From Glutamicibacter nicotianae (GTDB taxonomy: Bacteria > Actinomycetota > Actinomycetes > Actinomycetales > Micrococcaceae), in contig NZ_BJNE01000008.1 in assembly GCF_006539525.1 (NCBI RefSeq), positions 62,001 to 126,000 on the forward strand: a stretch of DNA of 64,000 bases. Reading direction: 5' to 3'. Position 1 is the stretch's first letter; each line of letters begins with the position of its first letter. Positions 1-12,362 of the stretch are shown here, one piece after another. Under the pieces are notes generated by a model. The model was not told where the DNA came from. It made no database searches and saw only the letters and a program-made list of their open reading frames with translations. The translations under genes were made by a program, and so were the position numbers.

Positions 1-456
1 GAGCGGCGCATCGATGCCGCCCGCATGGAAAGGGTGCGCAAGCGCAAGGCCGCCCGCCGCGGATTCGCCGAGGAAAGGCCGGAATCTGCCGAGGGAGCGG
101 TTCGCGACCCGCGCGCCATTGGCGAAGTGGTCTCCCGGCTGTCCAAGTCGCGCGGCTGGAACACCCAGGTCGCTGTGGGCTCGGTGCTCGGACGCTGGGA
201 GGACATCATCGGCGTGGAGAACGCGAAGCACTGCAAACCTGAATCCTTCGAGGACACCGTGGTGGTGATGCGCTGCGATACGACAGCGCGAGCAGCACAG
301 ATGCGCCTGCTCACCCACGACATCTTGAAGAAATTCGATGCCGAGCTGGGGCCCGGGATCGTCACCGTGCTCAAGGTGCTGGGTCCCAACGCTCCCTCCT
401 GGCGCCACGGCATGCGTTCGGTGGCCGGCCGGGGGCCGCGCGACACCTACGGATAG
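1..456 (+). CDS. dciA: DciA-like DUF721 protein, 5' truncated by window edge
   Basis: DUF721/DciA proteins are small actinobacterial factors tied to loading of the replicative helicase. The frame is open to the first base of the window, so the true start is probably upstream; an internal ATG at 25 gives 143 residues. The N-terminal part is basic (RKRKAARR near residues 5-12). The core has the family pattern VxxVLGRWEDIIGxxNAxHCKPESF, then a hydrophobic strand, and it ends with a basic, glycine-rich tail. Its position just before gyrB matches the actinobacterial order dnaA-dnaN-recF-DUF721-gyrB. The assignment rests on pattern and synteny; the exact start cannot be seen. Confidence 0.85.
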   Translation, partial: ERRIDAARMERVRKRKAARRGFAEERPESAEGAVRDPRAIGEVVSRLSKSRGWNTQVAVGSVLGRWEDIIGVENAKHCKPESFEDTVVVMRCDTTARAAQMRLLTHDILKKFDAELGPGIVTVLKVLGPNAPSWRHGMRSVAGRGPRDTYG

Positions 457-739
457 AAATTGCTGGCATGGCATATGGCGCACTCACGGACCCGGAGGCT
501 GGATCCCCCCTCACTTGATCGCCGCAACTGCCTCAGAACGTCAATTACCAGCTTTTGGTGGGCGATTTAGGCCTCAAAGTCACCGTTTATTTTGGTCTAC
601 GCGGTAGAATTAGAGGTAGTGAATTGACTCCGTTGCGGGCAAGGCCCGCGCCGGAGTCCCTCCAGACCATGATTGCCCGACGCGCAGAATCCGTCGCAGA
701 GGGCCATCGCGCGCTAAATTCGAGGAGTTCGTAGCACCC
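457..739 (+). promoter_or_regulatory. dciA-gyrB intergenic leader with imperfect hairpin
   Basis: There is no gene in these 283 nt. A TAGAAT hexamer at 605-610 could be the gyrB -10 element, but I see no convincing -35. A stem-loop lies at 626-658: GACTCCG and GCGGGC pair with GCCCGC and CGGAGTC, separated by a symmetric TT/GC mismatch, with loop AAG. No T-run follows, so it looks more like a gyrB leader structure than a terminator. A GAGGAG at 722-727 is the only ribosome-binding candidate before the GTG at 740. Confidence 0.4.
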
Positions 740-2803
<2,064 letters not shown>

Positions 2804-2860
2804 TCGGCCGCAGCCACCACAGATATCCACCGAAGACTTTTTGACTTGTAAGGGAAGAAA

Positions 2861-5484
<2,624 letters not shown>

Positions 5485-5488
<4 letters not shown>

Positions 5489-6108
5489 GCACGCCCTCGA
5501 CGCCACGCCCCAGCGGCGGTGCCCCGAAGAGCGCAGCGCCGCGACCTACCCAGGTAAAGCGTCCGGCTCCGACCGGTACAGGCTCCCGCCCGGCTAGCGC
5601 CGGTGCACGACCAGCGGCAGGACAGTCGCGTCCAGCAGGCCAGCGCCCGGCGGGATCGCCGCAGCGCCCTGCAGGCCAGCGCCCAACCGGCCAGCAGCGT
5701 CCAGCCAATGGCCAGGAACGCCTGGTTCGCCCAGCCCCCAAGGCCAAGGTCCGCAAGGCCCGCCTGCTGGTATCCAAGGTGGAACCCTTCTCGGTACTTA
5801 AGCTGGCCTTCCTGCTCTCGGTCGCCTTTGGCGTGATCACCGTGGTTGCAGCCGTAGGCATCTGGGCCGTACTGGACTTGACCGGAACCTTTGATTCGTT
5901 CAACCAGCTGATGCGCGACGCCATCGGCGCCGACGGAAACTTCGACCTGCGCGACACCATGTCGCTGGGCCAGGTGGCTTCCTACGCGACAATCATCGCC
6001 GTGGTGAACGTTGTGGTGATTTCCGTGGTCTCCATGCTTGGCGCGGTGCTGTACAACATTGCAGCTTCGCTGGTCGGCGGCGCCGGGGTTACCCTCACCG
6101 ACGACTAG
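5485..6108 (+). CDS. DUF3566 membrane protein
   Basis: Actinobacterial membrane protein of unknown biochemical role, always found next to gyrA. The first ~90 residues of 207 are low-complexity Pro/Ala/Gln/Arg-rich and probably disordered (repeats like QRPAG). A basic hinge follows, then two membrane segments around residues 108-135 and 168-195, matching the DUF3566 domain. The start ATG overlaps the gyrA stop (ATGA) and has GGAGG seven nt upstream, which suggests translational coupling to gyrA. A hairpin terminator follows directly, so this is the last gene of the gyr operon. Confidence 0.9.
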
Positions 6109-6120
6109 GAACACCCCTTG

Positions 6121-6174
6121 TCGAGCCCGGGATTCGTGCTGTGATGCATGACACCCGGGCTCGATTTGTATCTT
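6121..6174 (+). terminator. Intrinsic terminator of the gyrB-gyrA-DUF3566 operon
   Basis: The 11-bp perfect inverted repeat TCGAGCCCGGG (6121-6131) / CCCGGGCTCGA (6154-6164) begins 12 nt after the stop codon. It is followed by TTTGTATCTTT, as expected for a Rho-independent terminator. Confidence 0.85.
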
Positions 6175-6229
6175 TCGGGGAACACTGGTAAAGTTTTATT
6201 TCGTTCCGAAGGGAACAAAACAAAAGCAA

Positions 6230-6303
6230 GGGCGTATAGCTCAGGCGGTTAGAGCGCTTCGCTGATAACGAAGAGGTCCCAAGTTCAAGTCTTGGTACGC
6301 CCA
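6230..6303 (+). tRNA. tRNA-Ile (GAT)
   Basis: A 74-nt cloverleaf. The acceptor arm GGGCGTA pairs with TACGCCC and the discriminator is A. The anticodon stem encloses CTGATAA with anticodon GAT. The T-arm reads GTTCAAGTC. CCA is not fully encoded (only CCA formed with the acceptor end, then CGG). It follows the gyr operon, the usual actinobacterial place. Confidence 0.97.
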
Positions 6304-6334
6304 CGGAAACCTTGCTGGAGAGAAAGAGGAAGCA

Positions 6335-6454
6335 ATGAAAAAGTTCCTGGTTCTCGCATCGATCGCGACTGCTGCAGTAGTCTTGGTCAAGAAGGCGAAG
6401 GCTTCGTCGGAAACAAAGGAAACCTGGCATCAGGTAGCCGATAAAGTTTCCTAA
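6335..6454 (+). CDS. DLW-39 family small protein
   Basis: A 39-residue protein: two lysines, a hydrophobic segment (residues 4-18), KKAKASSETKE, and a conserved-looking tail with Trp31 (ETWHQVADKVS). It sits between tRNA-Ile and tRNA-Ala, where actinobacteria carry the DLW-39 family of ~39-aa proteins. AGAGGA lies just upstream of the ATG. Function is unknown; it is probably a single-pass membrane or membrane-anchored peptide. In place of the family-typical DLW it has ETW, so the name rests on length, layout and location. Confidence 0.8.
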   Translation: MKKFLVLASIATAAVVLVKKAKASSETKETWHQVADKVS

Positions 6455-6461
6455 AGCTTTT

Positions 6462-6534
<73 letters not shown>

Positions 6535-6546
6535 CAAAAGAAAGTG

Positions 6547-6579
6547 GCGGAAAGTGAAAACTTTCCGCTAATTCTTTTT
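6547..6579 (+). terminator. Terminator after tRNA-Ala copy 1
   Basis: GCGGAAAG (6547-6554) pairs with CTTTCCGC (6561-6568) and is followed by TAATTCTTTTT. It resembles the hairpin after the second tRNA-Ala copy in sequence. Confidence 0.7.
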
Positions 6580-6629
6580 GATTGGTTCAGCTGAATTGAT
6601 CACGGGGCGGAAGCTTCAAAATTGAATAC

Positions 6630-6702
<73 letters not shown>

Positions 6703-6710
6703 CATTTGCC

Positions 6711-6742
6711 AAAAGGCGGAAAGCGACAGCTTTCCGCCTTTT
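6711..6742. terminator. Bidirectional terminator between tRNA-Ala and glycosyltransferase
   Basis: A 14-bp stem, AAAAGGCGGAAAGC (6711-6724) with its complement at 6729-6742, loop GACA. The A-run on one side and T-run on the other make it usable from both strands: for the tRNA on + and for the glycosyltransferase ending at 6770 on -. Confidence 0.85.
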
Positions 6743-6769
6743 GCGCATCTGAAAGACTTTTCTGTCCAG

Positions 6770-7912
6770 CTAGTGCCGGATCCTGGCCATCCGGACCTGC
6801 TCATAGTGCCCAAGCAGCTGCTGGCCAATGCCGTGCCAAGAACGATCCTGGACACTGCTCAGCGCGGCGCTGGCAAAAGCCAGGCGTTTTGCATCGTCGT
6901 ACGCCAAGTCGCTGACGCGGCTGCGCAGTTCATCAAGATTCCCCGGCTGGTAGAGCCAACCGGTGCGCGAGGAATCCACCAGATCCAGCGGTCCCCCACG
7001 TCCTACGGCTACCACAGGCACGCCGCAGGCCATCGCTTCCTGAATGGTCTGGCAGAAGGTCTCCGAGGCTCCGGGATGGACGAAAATGTCCATCGAGGCC
7101 ATGACCTCGCCCAAGCGCTCCCCTGAAAGGAAACCGGTGAAGTGGGCATTGGGGAGCAGGCTGCGCAGTTCGTCCTCGAGCGGGCCGGAACCGACAATCA
7201 CCAGGCGGGTATTCTCAAGGTCAGCCAAGGCCTGCAGGTCGGCAACCTGCTTCTCTGCCGCCAGCCGGCCGACATAGCCAATGACCACCTCCTCATTCGG
7301 GGCGACCGCCTGTCTGAAGTGCTCGCTGCGCCGTCGTGGCGTGAACTGGGCTGTATCGACTCCCCTGCCTGAAATGGCCAGGCGCTGGACGCCCAGGGAT
7401 TCGAGCTGCTGGTAGGAAAACGTACTTGGCACCAGCGTCAGGTCCGCACCGGTGTGGATCGCTCTGACGTGCTCCCAGAGCCTTTGGGTAAGCCATGGCA
7501 TCTTATAGCGTGCCGCGTAGCTTGGAACCTCGGTCTGATACAGCGCCACCGTGGGCAAGTCCAGCTGTTGTGCGGCGCGAAGCGCCTGCCAGCCCAGGAT
7601 GAACGGGCTAGCCAGATGAACGACATCTACTCTCTCTCGAGCCAGCAATTTGCGCAGCCGGCTAACGCTGGTAGTAGCGACCCGCACCTCCGGATAACTG
7701 GCCAACGGCATGGAAGGAACCGTGAGGATCTTGAAGCCCTGGTAGAGCTTTGGCACGCCGTGGCCCGACAACTCCCCTGCCAGCGAGCCTGCGGGGGTGA
7801 TGACGACGGCTTCACGGCCCGTCTGCCTCAGGTGGTCCAAGGTCTTGAGGATTGAGTTGGTCACCCCATTGAAATGGGGAAGGAACGATTCAGCGACAAT
7901 TGCTACCTTCAC
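6770..7912 (-). CDS. GT4-family glycosyltransferase, mannosyltransferase-like
   Basis: GT-B fold transferase of ~380 residues. The N-terminus VKVAIVAESFLPHFNGVTN is characteristic of the MgtA/PimB-type GDP-mannose-dependent alpha-mannosyltransferases of actinobacteria that build mannosylated glycolipids. The C-terminal half has the nucleotide-sugar motif HPGASETFCQTIQEAMACG with the GT4 Glu residues. The open frame extends to a TTG at 7945, but homology begins at the GTG at 7912 (GGAG nearby), so I use 7912. Sugar donor and acceptor are inferred from the family. It is monocistronic, with its terminator shared with the tRNAs. Confidence 0.85.
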   Translation of the reverse strand: MKVAIVAESFLPHFNGVTNSILKTLDHLRQTGREAVVITPAGSLAGELSGHGVPKLYQGFKILTVPSMPLASYPEVRVATTSVSRLRKLLARERVDVVHLASPFILGWQALRAAQQLDLPTVALYQTEVPSYAARYKMPWLTQRLWEHVRAIHTGADLTLVPSTFSYQQLESLGVQRLAISGRGVDTAQFTPRRRSEHFRQAVAPNEEVVIGYVGRLAAEKQVADLQALADLENTRLVIVGSGPLEDELRSLLPNAHFTGFLSGERLGEVMASMDIFVHPGASETFCQTIQEAMACGVPVVAVGRGGPLDLVDSSRTGWLYQPGNLDELRSRVSDLAYDDAKRLAFASAALSSVQDRSWHGIGQQLLGHYEQVRMARIRH

Positions 7913-8021
7913 GTCTCCAGCATGAGGATTGCCAGTGACACCCAAGTTAATATGGCTAGGGCAAAGGATTAACTTCAGTTGTCTCGTTGTGGCGGCACCT
8001 CATTAGTGGCAGACTACCTAG

Positions 8022-8993
8022 GTGCCAAATGAACAGCCCAGCCCTTTCACCGTCGAGGCGAACGCCAAAGAAACCGAAAGAAACTCCCGCATTGCGGTAC
8101 TGCTCTTCCCTGTGCTGATATTGCTCGGCGGATTATGCGGAATGCTCATGCCCCAAGCGTTCTTGGGACTTTCCAGTTGGATCAATCCGCTGCTGATGGT
8201 GATCATGTTCTGCATGGGGCTGACCTTGACCATGCCGGATTTCGCGTTGGTGTTCAAGAATCCCTTGCCGGTACTGGGCGGTGTCGCAGCGCAGTTCATC
8301 ATCATGCCTTCGATGGGCTGGCTGGTAGCCACGATGCTGCAACTTGAACCGGCATTGGCAGCCGGCCTGATTCTGGTTGGCTGCGCTCCCGGAGGCACGG
8401 CTTCCAACGTGGTTTCGTACTTGGCTCGCGGCAATGTTGCTCTGTCCGTCGCCATGACTTCGGTGTCGACCCTGCTCGCACCTTTGCTGACTCCAGCGCT
8501 GGCCTTGTGGCTCGCTGGCCAGTACATGCCGGTCGATGCGGGATCCATGGCAATCAGTGTTGTCCAGATCGTCTTGATCCCGGTGGTGCTGGGCATCTTC
8601 CTGCGCATGCTGTTCAATCGGTTCGTGGACAAGGTCAGCGGTGCGCTGCCATGGCTGTCGGTGCTGGCCATTACATTCGTGGTGACGGTCATCGTCGCGG
8701 GCAGCGCGCAGACAATCGTGACGGCCGGGCTGCTGGTCTTGGTGGCGGTAGTCTTGCATAACGCACTGGGCCTGGCATTGGGATATGCCATCGGCATCCT
8801 CCTGCGGGTTCCCGAGGATTCCCGGCGCACGATTGCCATCGAAGTCGGCATGCAGAACTCGGGTCTTGCCGGAGGGCTGGCGAAGCAATACTTCTCGCCG
8901 GAGGCGGCGCTGCCGGGTGCCGTATTCTCTGTTTGGCATAACTTGTCCGGCGCATTGATCGCTGCATACTGGCGGAGAAAACTGGTAAAATAG
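8022..8993 (+). CDS. Bile acid:sodium symporter (BASS) family transporter
   Basis: Integral membrane protein of 323 residues with about nine to ten hydrophobic segments. It has the two BASS signatures: GCAPGGTASNVV in the first crossover region and EVGMQNSGLA in the second. BASS members import organic anions (bile acids, pantothenate, pyruvate) with sodium; the substrate here cannot be read. The start is GTG at 8022. There is no clear partner gene; the EamA transporter follows after 127 nt on the same strand. Confidence 0.88.
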   Translation: MPNEQPSPFTVEANAKETERNSRIAVLLFPVLILLGGLCGMLMPQAFLGLSSWINPLLMVIMFCMGLTLTMPDFALVFKNPLPVLGGVAAQFIIMPSMGWLVATMLQLEPALAAGLILVGCAPGGTASNVVSYLARGNVALSVAMTSVSTLLAPLLTPALALWLAGQYMPVDAGSMAISVVQIVLIPVVLGIFLRMLFNRFVDKVSGALPWLSVLAITFVVTVIVAGSAQTIVTAGLLVLVAVVLHNALGLALGYAIGILLRVPEDSRRTIAIEVGMQNSGLAGGLAKQYFSPEAALPGAVFSVWHNLSGALIAAYWRRKLVK

Positions 8994-9120
8994 ACAGAAA
9001 ATATGGCGTTTTGCAGTTCATATGCCAAATTGTGCATATTTTGACTCTTCCACGGAATCGCCGGTTTCGCCGGCTTCGGCATATGAATGAAGCCCCTGCG
9101 TTCGGAAACTGTAATCTGGG

Positions 9121-9993
9121 TTGGTGACCATCTTGCTTGCCCTGGTCGGAATCCTCGGTATTTCGGCATCCGGCCCCATAATCGCTGCCTTCCCGGGTGT
9201 CCCGGTTCTCTCCATGGCCTTCTGGCGCAATGGTGCTGCCGCGGCTGTGCTCAGCGCACCGGCGCTGCGCAAAAATTCAAAAGCCTATCTGCAGATGACC
9301 GGGCGGGAATGGTTCTTCACCGGGATTGCCGGCGTGGCTCTTGCATTGCATTTCGTATGCTTCATGTATTCGATGCGGCTGACCAGTGTGGCTGCCGGTA
9401 CGGCGCTGGTGTGCATCCAAGGTGTCTGGATCGCGATTTACCAGGTTCTGCGCGGCACCAAATACCGGACCCAGGTTTTCCTTGGCATGGGCGTTGCGCT
9501 GCTTGGTGCCATCATCATCACGGGTTTCGATATGGGACTGGGGTGGGACGCCATCATTGGCGATCTGCTGGCCTTGGCCGGCGGAATCCTGGCCGCGGTA
9601 TACACGCTGGCCGGATCCGTGGCACGAAGGACCTTGGGAACTGCAACATATGCCTCGAGCTGCTATGCGTTTACCGCCGTCGTGCTATTGATCCTGTGCC
9701 TCGTGACTGGGACCCCTATCTGGGGTTTTGACGCTCGAGGATGGATAGGGATCATTCTGCTGACGCTTTGCGCCCAGATCTTCGGCCATACCGCCATGAA
9801 TCACTTGCTGAGCGTGCTCGGTCCGCTGACCGTTTCGACGCTGATTCTGCTTGAGATCCCTGGAGCAGCAATCCTGGCGGCATTGTTCTTAGGCCAGGTA
9901 GTTTCTATCGCTACCTATGCCGGGTTGGCGGTGATACTCGTAGGGCTTGCCCTCGTGATCCGAGGGCAAGCCCAACCAAAAATTAAAGCCTAG
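9121..9993 (+). CDS. DMT/EamA family transporter
   Basis: Protein of 290 residues with ten predicted transmembrane segments in two EamA repeats. The second begins near the aspartate-containing stretch at residues 139-150 and ends in EIPGAAILAALFLGQ, the typical EamA helix pattern. It is probably a metabolite or amino acid exporter; the substrate is unknown. Translation starts at TTG 9121 or the adjacent GTG 9124; neither has a clear Shine-Dalgarno sequence. The last 15 codons encode a 13-bp hairpin that may terminate transcription. Confidence 0.85.
   Translation: MVTILLALVGILGISASGPIIAAFPGVPVLSMAFWRNGAAAAVLSAPALRKNSKAYLQMTGREWFFTGIAGVALALHFVCFMYSMRLTSVAAGTALVCIQGVWIAIYQVLRGTKYRTQVFLGMGVALLGAIIITGFDMGLGWDAIIGDLLALAGGILAAVYTLAGSVARRTLGTATYASSCYAFTAVVLLILCLVTGTPIWGFDARGWIGIILLTLCAQIFGHTAMNHLLSVLGPLTVSTLILLEIPGAAILAALFLGQVVSIATYAGLAVILVGLALVIRGQAQPKIKA
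9943..9973. terminator. Hairpin inside the end of the EamA gene
   Basis: The 13-bp perfect inverted repeat GGGCTTGCCCTCG (9943-9955) / CGAGGGCAAGCCC (9961-9973), loop TGATC, lies in the last codons of the + gene, just before a convergent - gene ending at 10000. There is no T-run of more than a few bases, so termination is inferred from position and stem strength. Confidence 0.45.
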
Positions 9994-9999
9994 CCAGGA

Positions 10000-10206
10000 T
10001 TACTTGTCATCTTCGAGGATTTCGCGGATTTCTTCCACGCTTGCTTCCCTTGATTCAGCAGGCTGGTGCGGCTGTGCAGGAAGCGGCTCGTTCTCCCATG
10101 GATCCTCAATAGGCTTCGAGGCTTTCCACACGGCAACCAGCACCGCGACAAGTCCCGCAATCAAGCCAACGGCTAGTACTTTTCCTGCTTTGCTCTTCTT
10201 GCTCAT
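10000..10206 (-). CDS. Small single-pass membrane protein, unknown function
   Basis: A 68-residue protein with a basic start (MSKKSKAGK), one membrane helix (residues ~10-28), then a Pro/Glu-rich cytoplasmic or external tail ending EEIREILEDDK. I do not recognise a named family. It starts with ATG and lies alone, convergent with the EamA gene and divergent from ppiA. Coding is supported by the composition and clean boundaries. Confidence 0.65.
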   Translation of the reverse strand: MSKKSKAGKVLAVGLIAGLVAVLVAVWKASKPIEDPWENEPLPAQPHQPAESREASVEEIREILEDDK

Positions 10207-10377
10207 GCATTGCTCCCGATCCGAAGAAATTCACACTAACCGACAGTTCAAGAGTAGGCAGTTCCATGCCAAGTAGCCAGCATAAGCGGAATAGCAGCCT
10301 GAAAGTCATCCAAATTTTCACTCAACGCGTACGTCAGTATTTAGCGGGTCGAGCATAGATCATGGAAGAATGAGGGC

Positions 10378-10923
10378 ATGACCGCAAACGCAACTCATAA
10401 AGCCACGATTCACACTACTTTGGGCGATATCGTTGTCGAGCTCTTCGGCAACCACGCACCGAAGACCGTAAAGAACTTCGTTGGCCTGTCGACCGGTGAG
10501 CAGGAGTGGGTACACCCAGAATCCGGTGACAAGAAGTCCAACACCCCGCTGTACAGCGGAACCATCTTCCACCGCATCATTTCCGATTTCATGATTCAGG
10601 GTGGCGACCCACTGGGCCAGGGCTTCGGCGGCCCAGGCTACCAGTTCGATGATGAGATCCACCCAGAACTGAACTTCAACGAGCCTTACAAGCTGGCTAT
10701 GGCCAATGCGGGTATCCGCATGGGTCGTGGAACCAACGGTTCGCAGTTCTTCATCACCACCGTTCCTACCACCTGGCTGCAGGGCAAGCACACCATCTTC
10801 GGTGAAGTTGTCGATGCAGATTCCCGCAAGGTCGTTGACGCATTGAACGCCGTTGCTACCGATGGCCGTGACAAGCCACTGGAAGACGTCGTCATCAACT
10901 CGGTCGACATCGAGACCCTGTAA
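10378..10923 (+). CDS. ppiA: Peptidyl-prolyl cis-trans isomerase, cyclophilin type
   Basis: Cytoplasmic cyclophilin that accelerates prolyl isomerisation during folding. The 181 residues contain the family signature FHRIISDFMIQGGDP with the catalytic Arg, then the Gln, MANAG and GSQFFIT motifs and the active-site Trp/His region (TWLQGKHTIFGEV). No signal peptide is seen. The ATG follows GAGGGC. This is a common actinobacterial gene near the rhomboid/crgA block. Confidence 0.97.
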   Translation: MTANATHKATIHTTLGDIVVELFGNHAPKTVKNFVGLSTGEQEWVHPESGDKKSNTPLYSGTIFHRIISDFMIQGGDPLGQGFGGPGYQFDDEIHPELNFNEPYKLAMANAGIRMGRGTNGSQFFITTVPTTWLQGKHTIFGEVVDADSRKVVDALNAVATDGRDKPLEDVVINSVDIETL

Positions 10924-11023
10924 CAGCACAGGCGCACCACCACGAGGCTCCGGCGATTCCTAGCAGGCATTGCCGGGGCCTCGGGCATTTAATCCTTACT
11001 CCCCCAACGCAAGGCAGGTACCG

Positions 11024-11881
11024 ATGTCCTTCGGACAGGTTTCCCCAGAGGGCCAAGCTGCTCCTACGTGCTTTCGGCATCCGCAGACGGTGTCTTATGT
11101 TTCGTGCAACCGCTGTGGGCGCCCGATCTGCCCGCAGTGCCAGGTCTCTGCACCCGTGGGTGTGCACTGTGTGGACTGCGTAGCGCAAGCCAATAAGAAC
11201 CTGCCACAGCAGAAAACCCAGTTCGGTGGCCGGGCCCGCTCCGGCGCCCCTGTTGTCACGTACACGTTCATCGGCCTGAACGTGCTGGTGTATCTGCTGC
11301 AGTGGATCATCCCCGGATTCACTAATCAGCTTGTACTCGCCCCCGCTCTGGCTGCCTATGAGCCATGGCGCCTGATAACCAGCGCCTTTGCCCACTCCAC
11401 GAGTTCCTTCCTGCACCTGGCCATGAACATGTACGGTGTCTACATCTTCGGGACCATGCTAGAGCCGCGAATGGGGCGGCTGCGCTTCACCTGGCTATAC
11501 CTGCTCAGTGCCTTTGGCGGCTCACTGGGAGTTCTCCTGCTGAGCGATCCGCTCAGCGCCACGCTCGGAGCTTCAGGCGCATTGGCGGGACTATTCCTCG
11601 CGACTTTCGTCGTGTTCCGATCCAATAAGCAAGCACTTCGCTCCATGGGAATCATCCTTGCCTTGAATGTGGCTCTGGGCTTCGTGATTTCCGGTATCTC
11701 GTGGCAGGGACACCTGGGCGGCGCGATTTTGGGTATTCTCGGAGCCTGCTGCATCGTGCTTATCCCGAGAAGTAATCCACAACGTGCGCGAACGCAGATA
11801 CTTTTGCTCACTGCCCTATCGATTGCGTTGCTAGCCGCGGTCTACATTTCCACCGAAGCTGTGAAGTGGCCCTTGGGGTAA
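11024..11881 (+). CDS. Rhomboid family intramembrane serine protease with N-terminal zinc-binding segment
   Basis: Predicted membrane protease of 285 residues. Residues 16-52 form a Cys/His-rich B-box-like zinc module (CFRH, CNRCGRPICPQC, VHCVDC). The rhomboid domain follows with HLAMNMYG, the nucleophile in LGASGALAG (Ser174) and the catalytic His in WQGHLGG (His220). There are about six membrane helices. The frame is open up to a TTG at 10970, but the ATG at 11024 has AAGGCAGG five nt before it and starts the conserved protein. The substrate is unknown. Confidence 0.9.
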   Translation: MSFGQVSPEGQAAPTCFRHPQTVSYVSCNRCGRPICPQCQVSAPVGVHCVDCVAQANKNLPQQKTQFGGRARSGAPVVTYTFIGLNVLVYLLQWIIPGFTNQLVLAPALAAYEPWRLITSAFAHSTSSFLHLAMNMYGVYIFGTMLEPRMGRLRFTWLYLLSAFGGSLGVLLLSDPLSATLGASGALAGLFLATFVVFRSNKQALRSMGIILALNVALGFVISGISWQGHLGGAILGILGACCIVLIPRSNPQRARTQILLLTALSIALLAAVYISTEAVKWPLG

Positions 11882-11924
11882 TTCGAAAAACGACGAACCG
11901 TTTATCCACACTGCTTATCCACAC

Positions 11925-11946
11925 TGTTAATAACTTACAAGCATGT
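11925..11946 (+). repeat. 22-bp direct repeat, copy 1
   Basis: It begins TGTTAATAACTTACAAGC and ends ATGT, and is identical to 12191-12212. Both copies are preceded by a CCACA element. It lies within the DnaA-box cluster. Confidence 0.9.
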
Positions 11947-12190
11947 AACTCTCTGCGCATAAAGGTTATTAACACCTCTGCTCCCCCTTGATATCAAGGG
12001 TATTCGCCTTCAAGCACGCAATACTCACAGCTTTGTCCCCAACTGTGGATAACTTTTAAACAACCCCTGTAGATAGTGCATATACGAACCCCAAGTCTGT
12101 TAATAACTTTGGGTTCGAAAGTTTAAACGAATCTGGCAAATCGCGGCGCAAATGGCGAACCCAAGCCTTATCCACAATGGAAATCCACAG

Positions 12191-12212
12191 TGTTAATAAC
12201 TTACAAGCATGT
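12191..12212 (+). repeat. 22-bp direct repeat, copy 2
   Basis: Exact second copy of 11925-11946, 266 nt further on. A shorter relative (TGTTAATAACTT) lies at 12098-12109. Confidence 0.9.
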
Positions 12213-12362
12213 GATTTCACGCCCTGGAAGCGCACTTGACTTGGTAGCCTTGAAGAAATCCACTCAGTATCCCCCATTTTTCCCCAGCTGTGGATAACTT
12301 TGTGAACAACTGTTCATTAAAGTTGTGCACAAAGACTGTGGATAAAAGTTCTAGCCTGTGGA

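Larger units (their letters stand above)
11882..12362. other. Non-coding DnaA-box cluster (candidate origin-like or DnaA-titration locus)
   Basis: There is no credible gene in these 481 nt. There are six perfect DnaA boxes: TTATCCACA at 11902, 11915 and 12168, and its complement TGTGGATAA at 12044, 12289 and 12337. A near-box TGTGGATTA at 12357 runs into the lysE stop region. Four copies of TTATTAACA or its complement (11925, 11966, 12098, 12191) are two changes from the box. The region is clearly more A/T-rich than its surroundings and also holds a 22-bp direct repeat, a 16-bp palindrome and a stem-loop. This is the composition of a replication origin. The usual actinobacterial oriC is between dnaA and dnaN, which should lie upstream of this window, so the role is open. 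Confidence 0.8.

Noticed and set aside
5540-5730. Repeated Pro/Ala/Gln coding stretch as a DNA repeat element
   Set aside because: It is in-frame low complexity of the DUF3566 protein, not an independent repeat.
12056-12277. Short minus-strand frames in the DnaA-box region
   Set aside because: No ribosome-binding site or family resemblance; they run through DnaA boxes and repeats.
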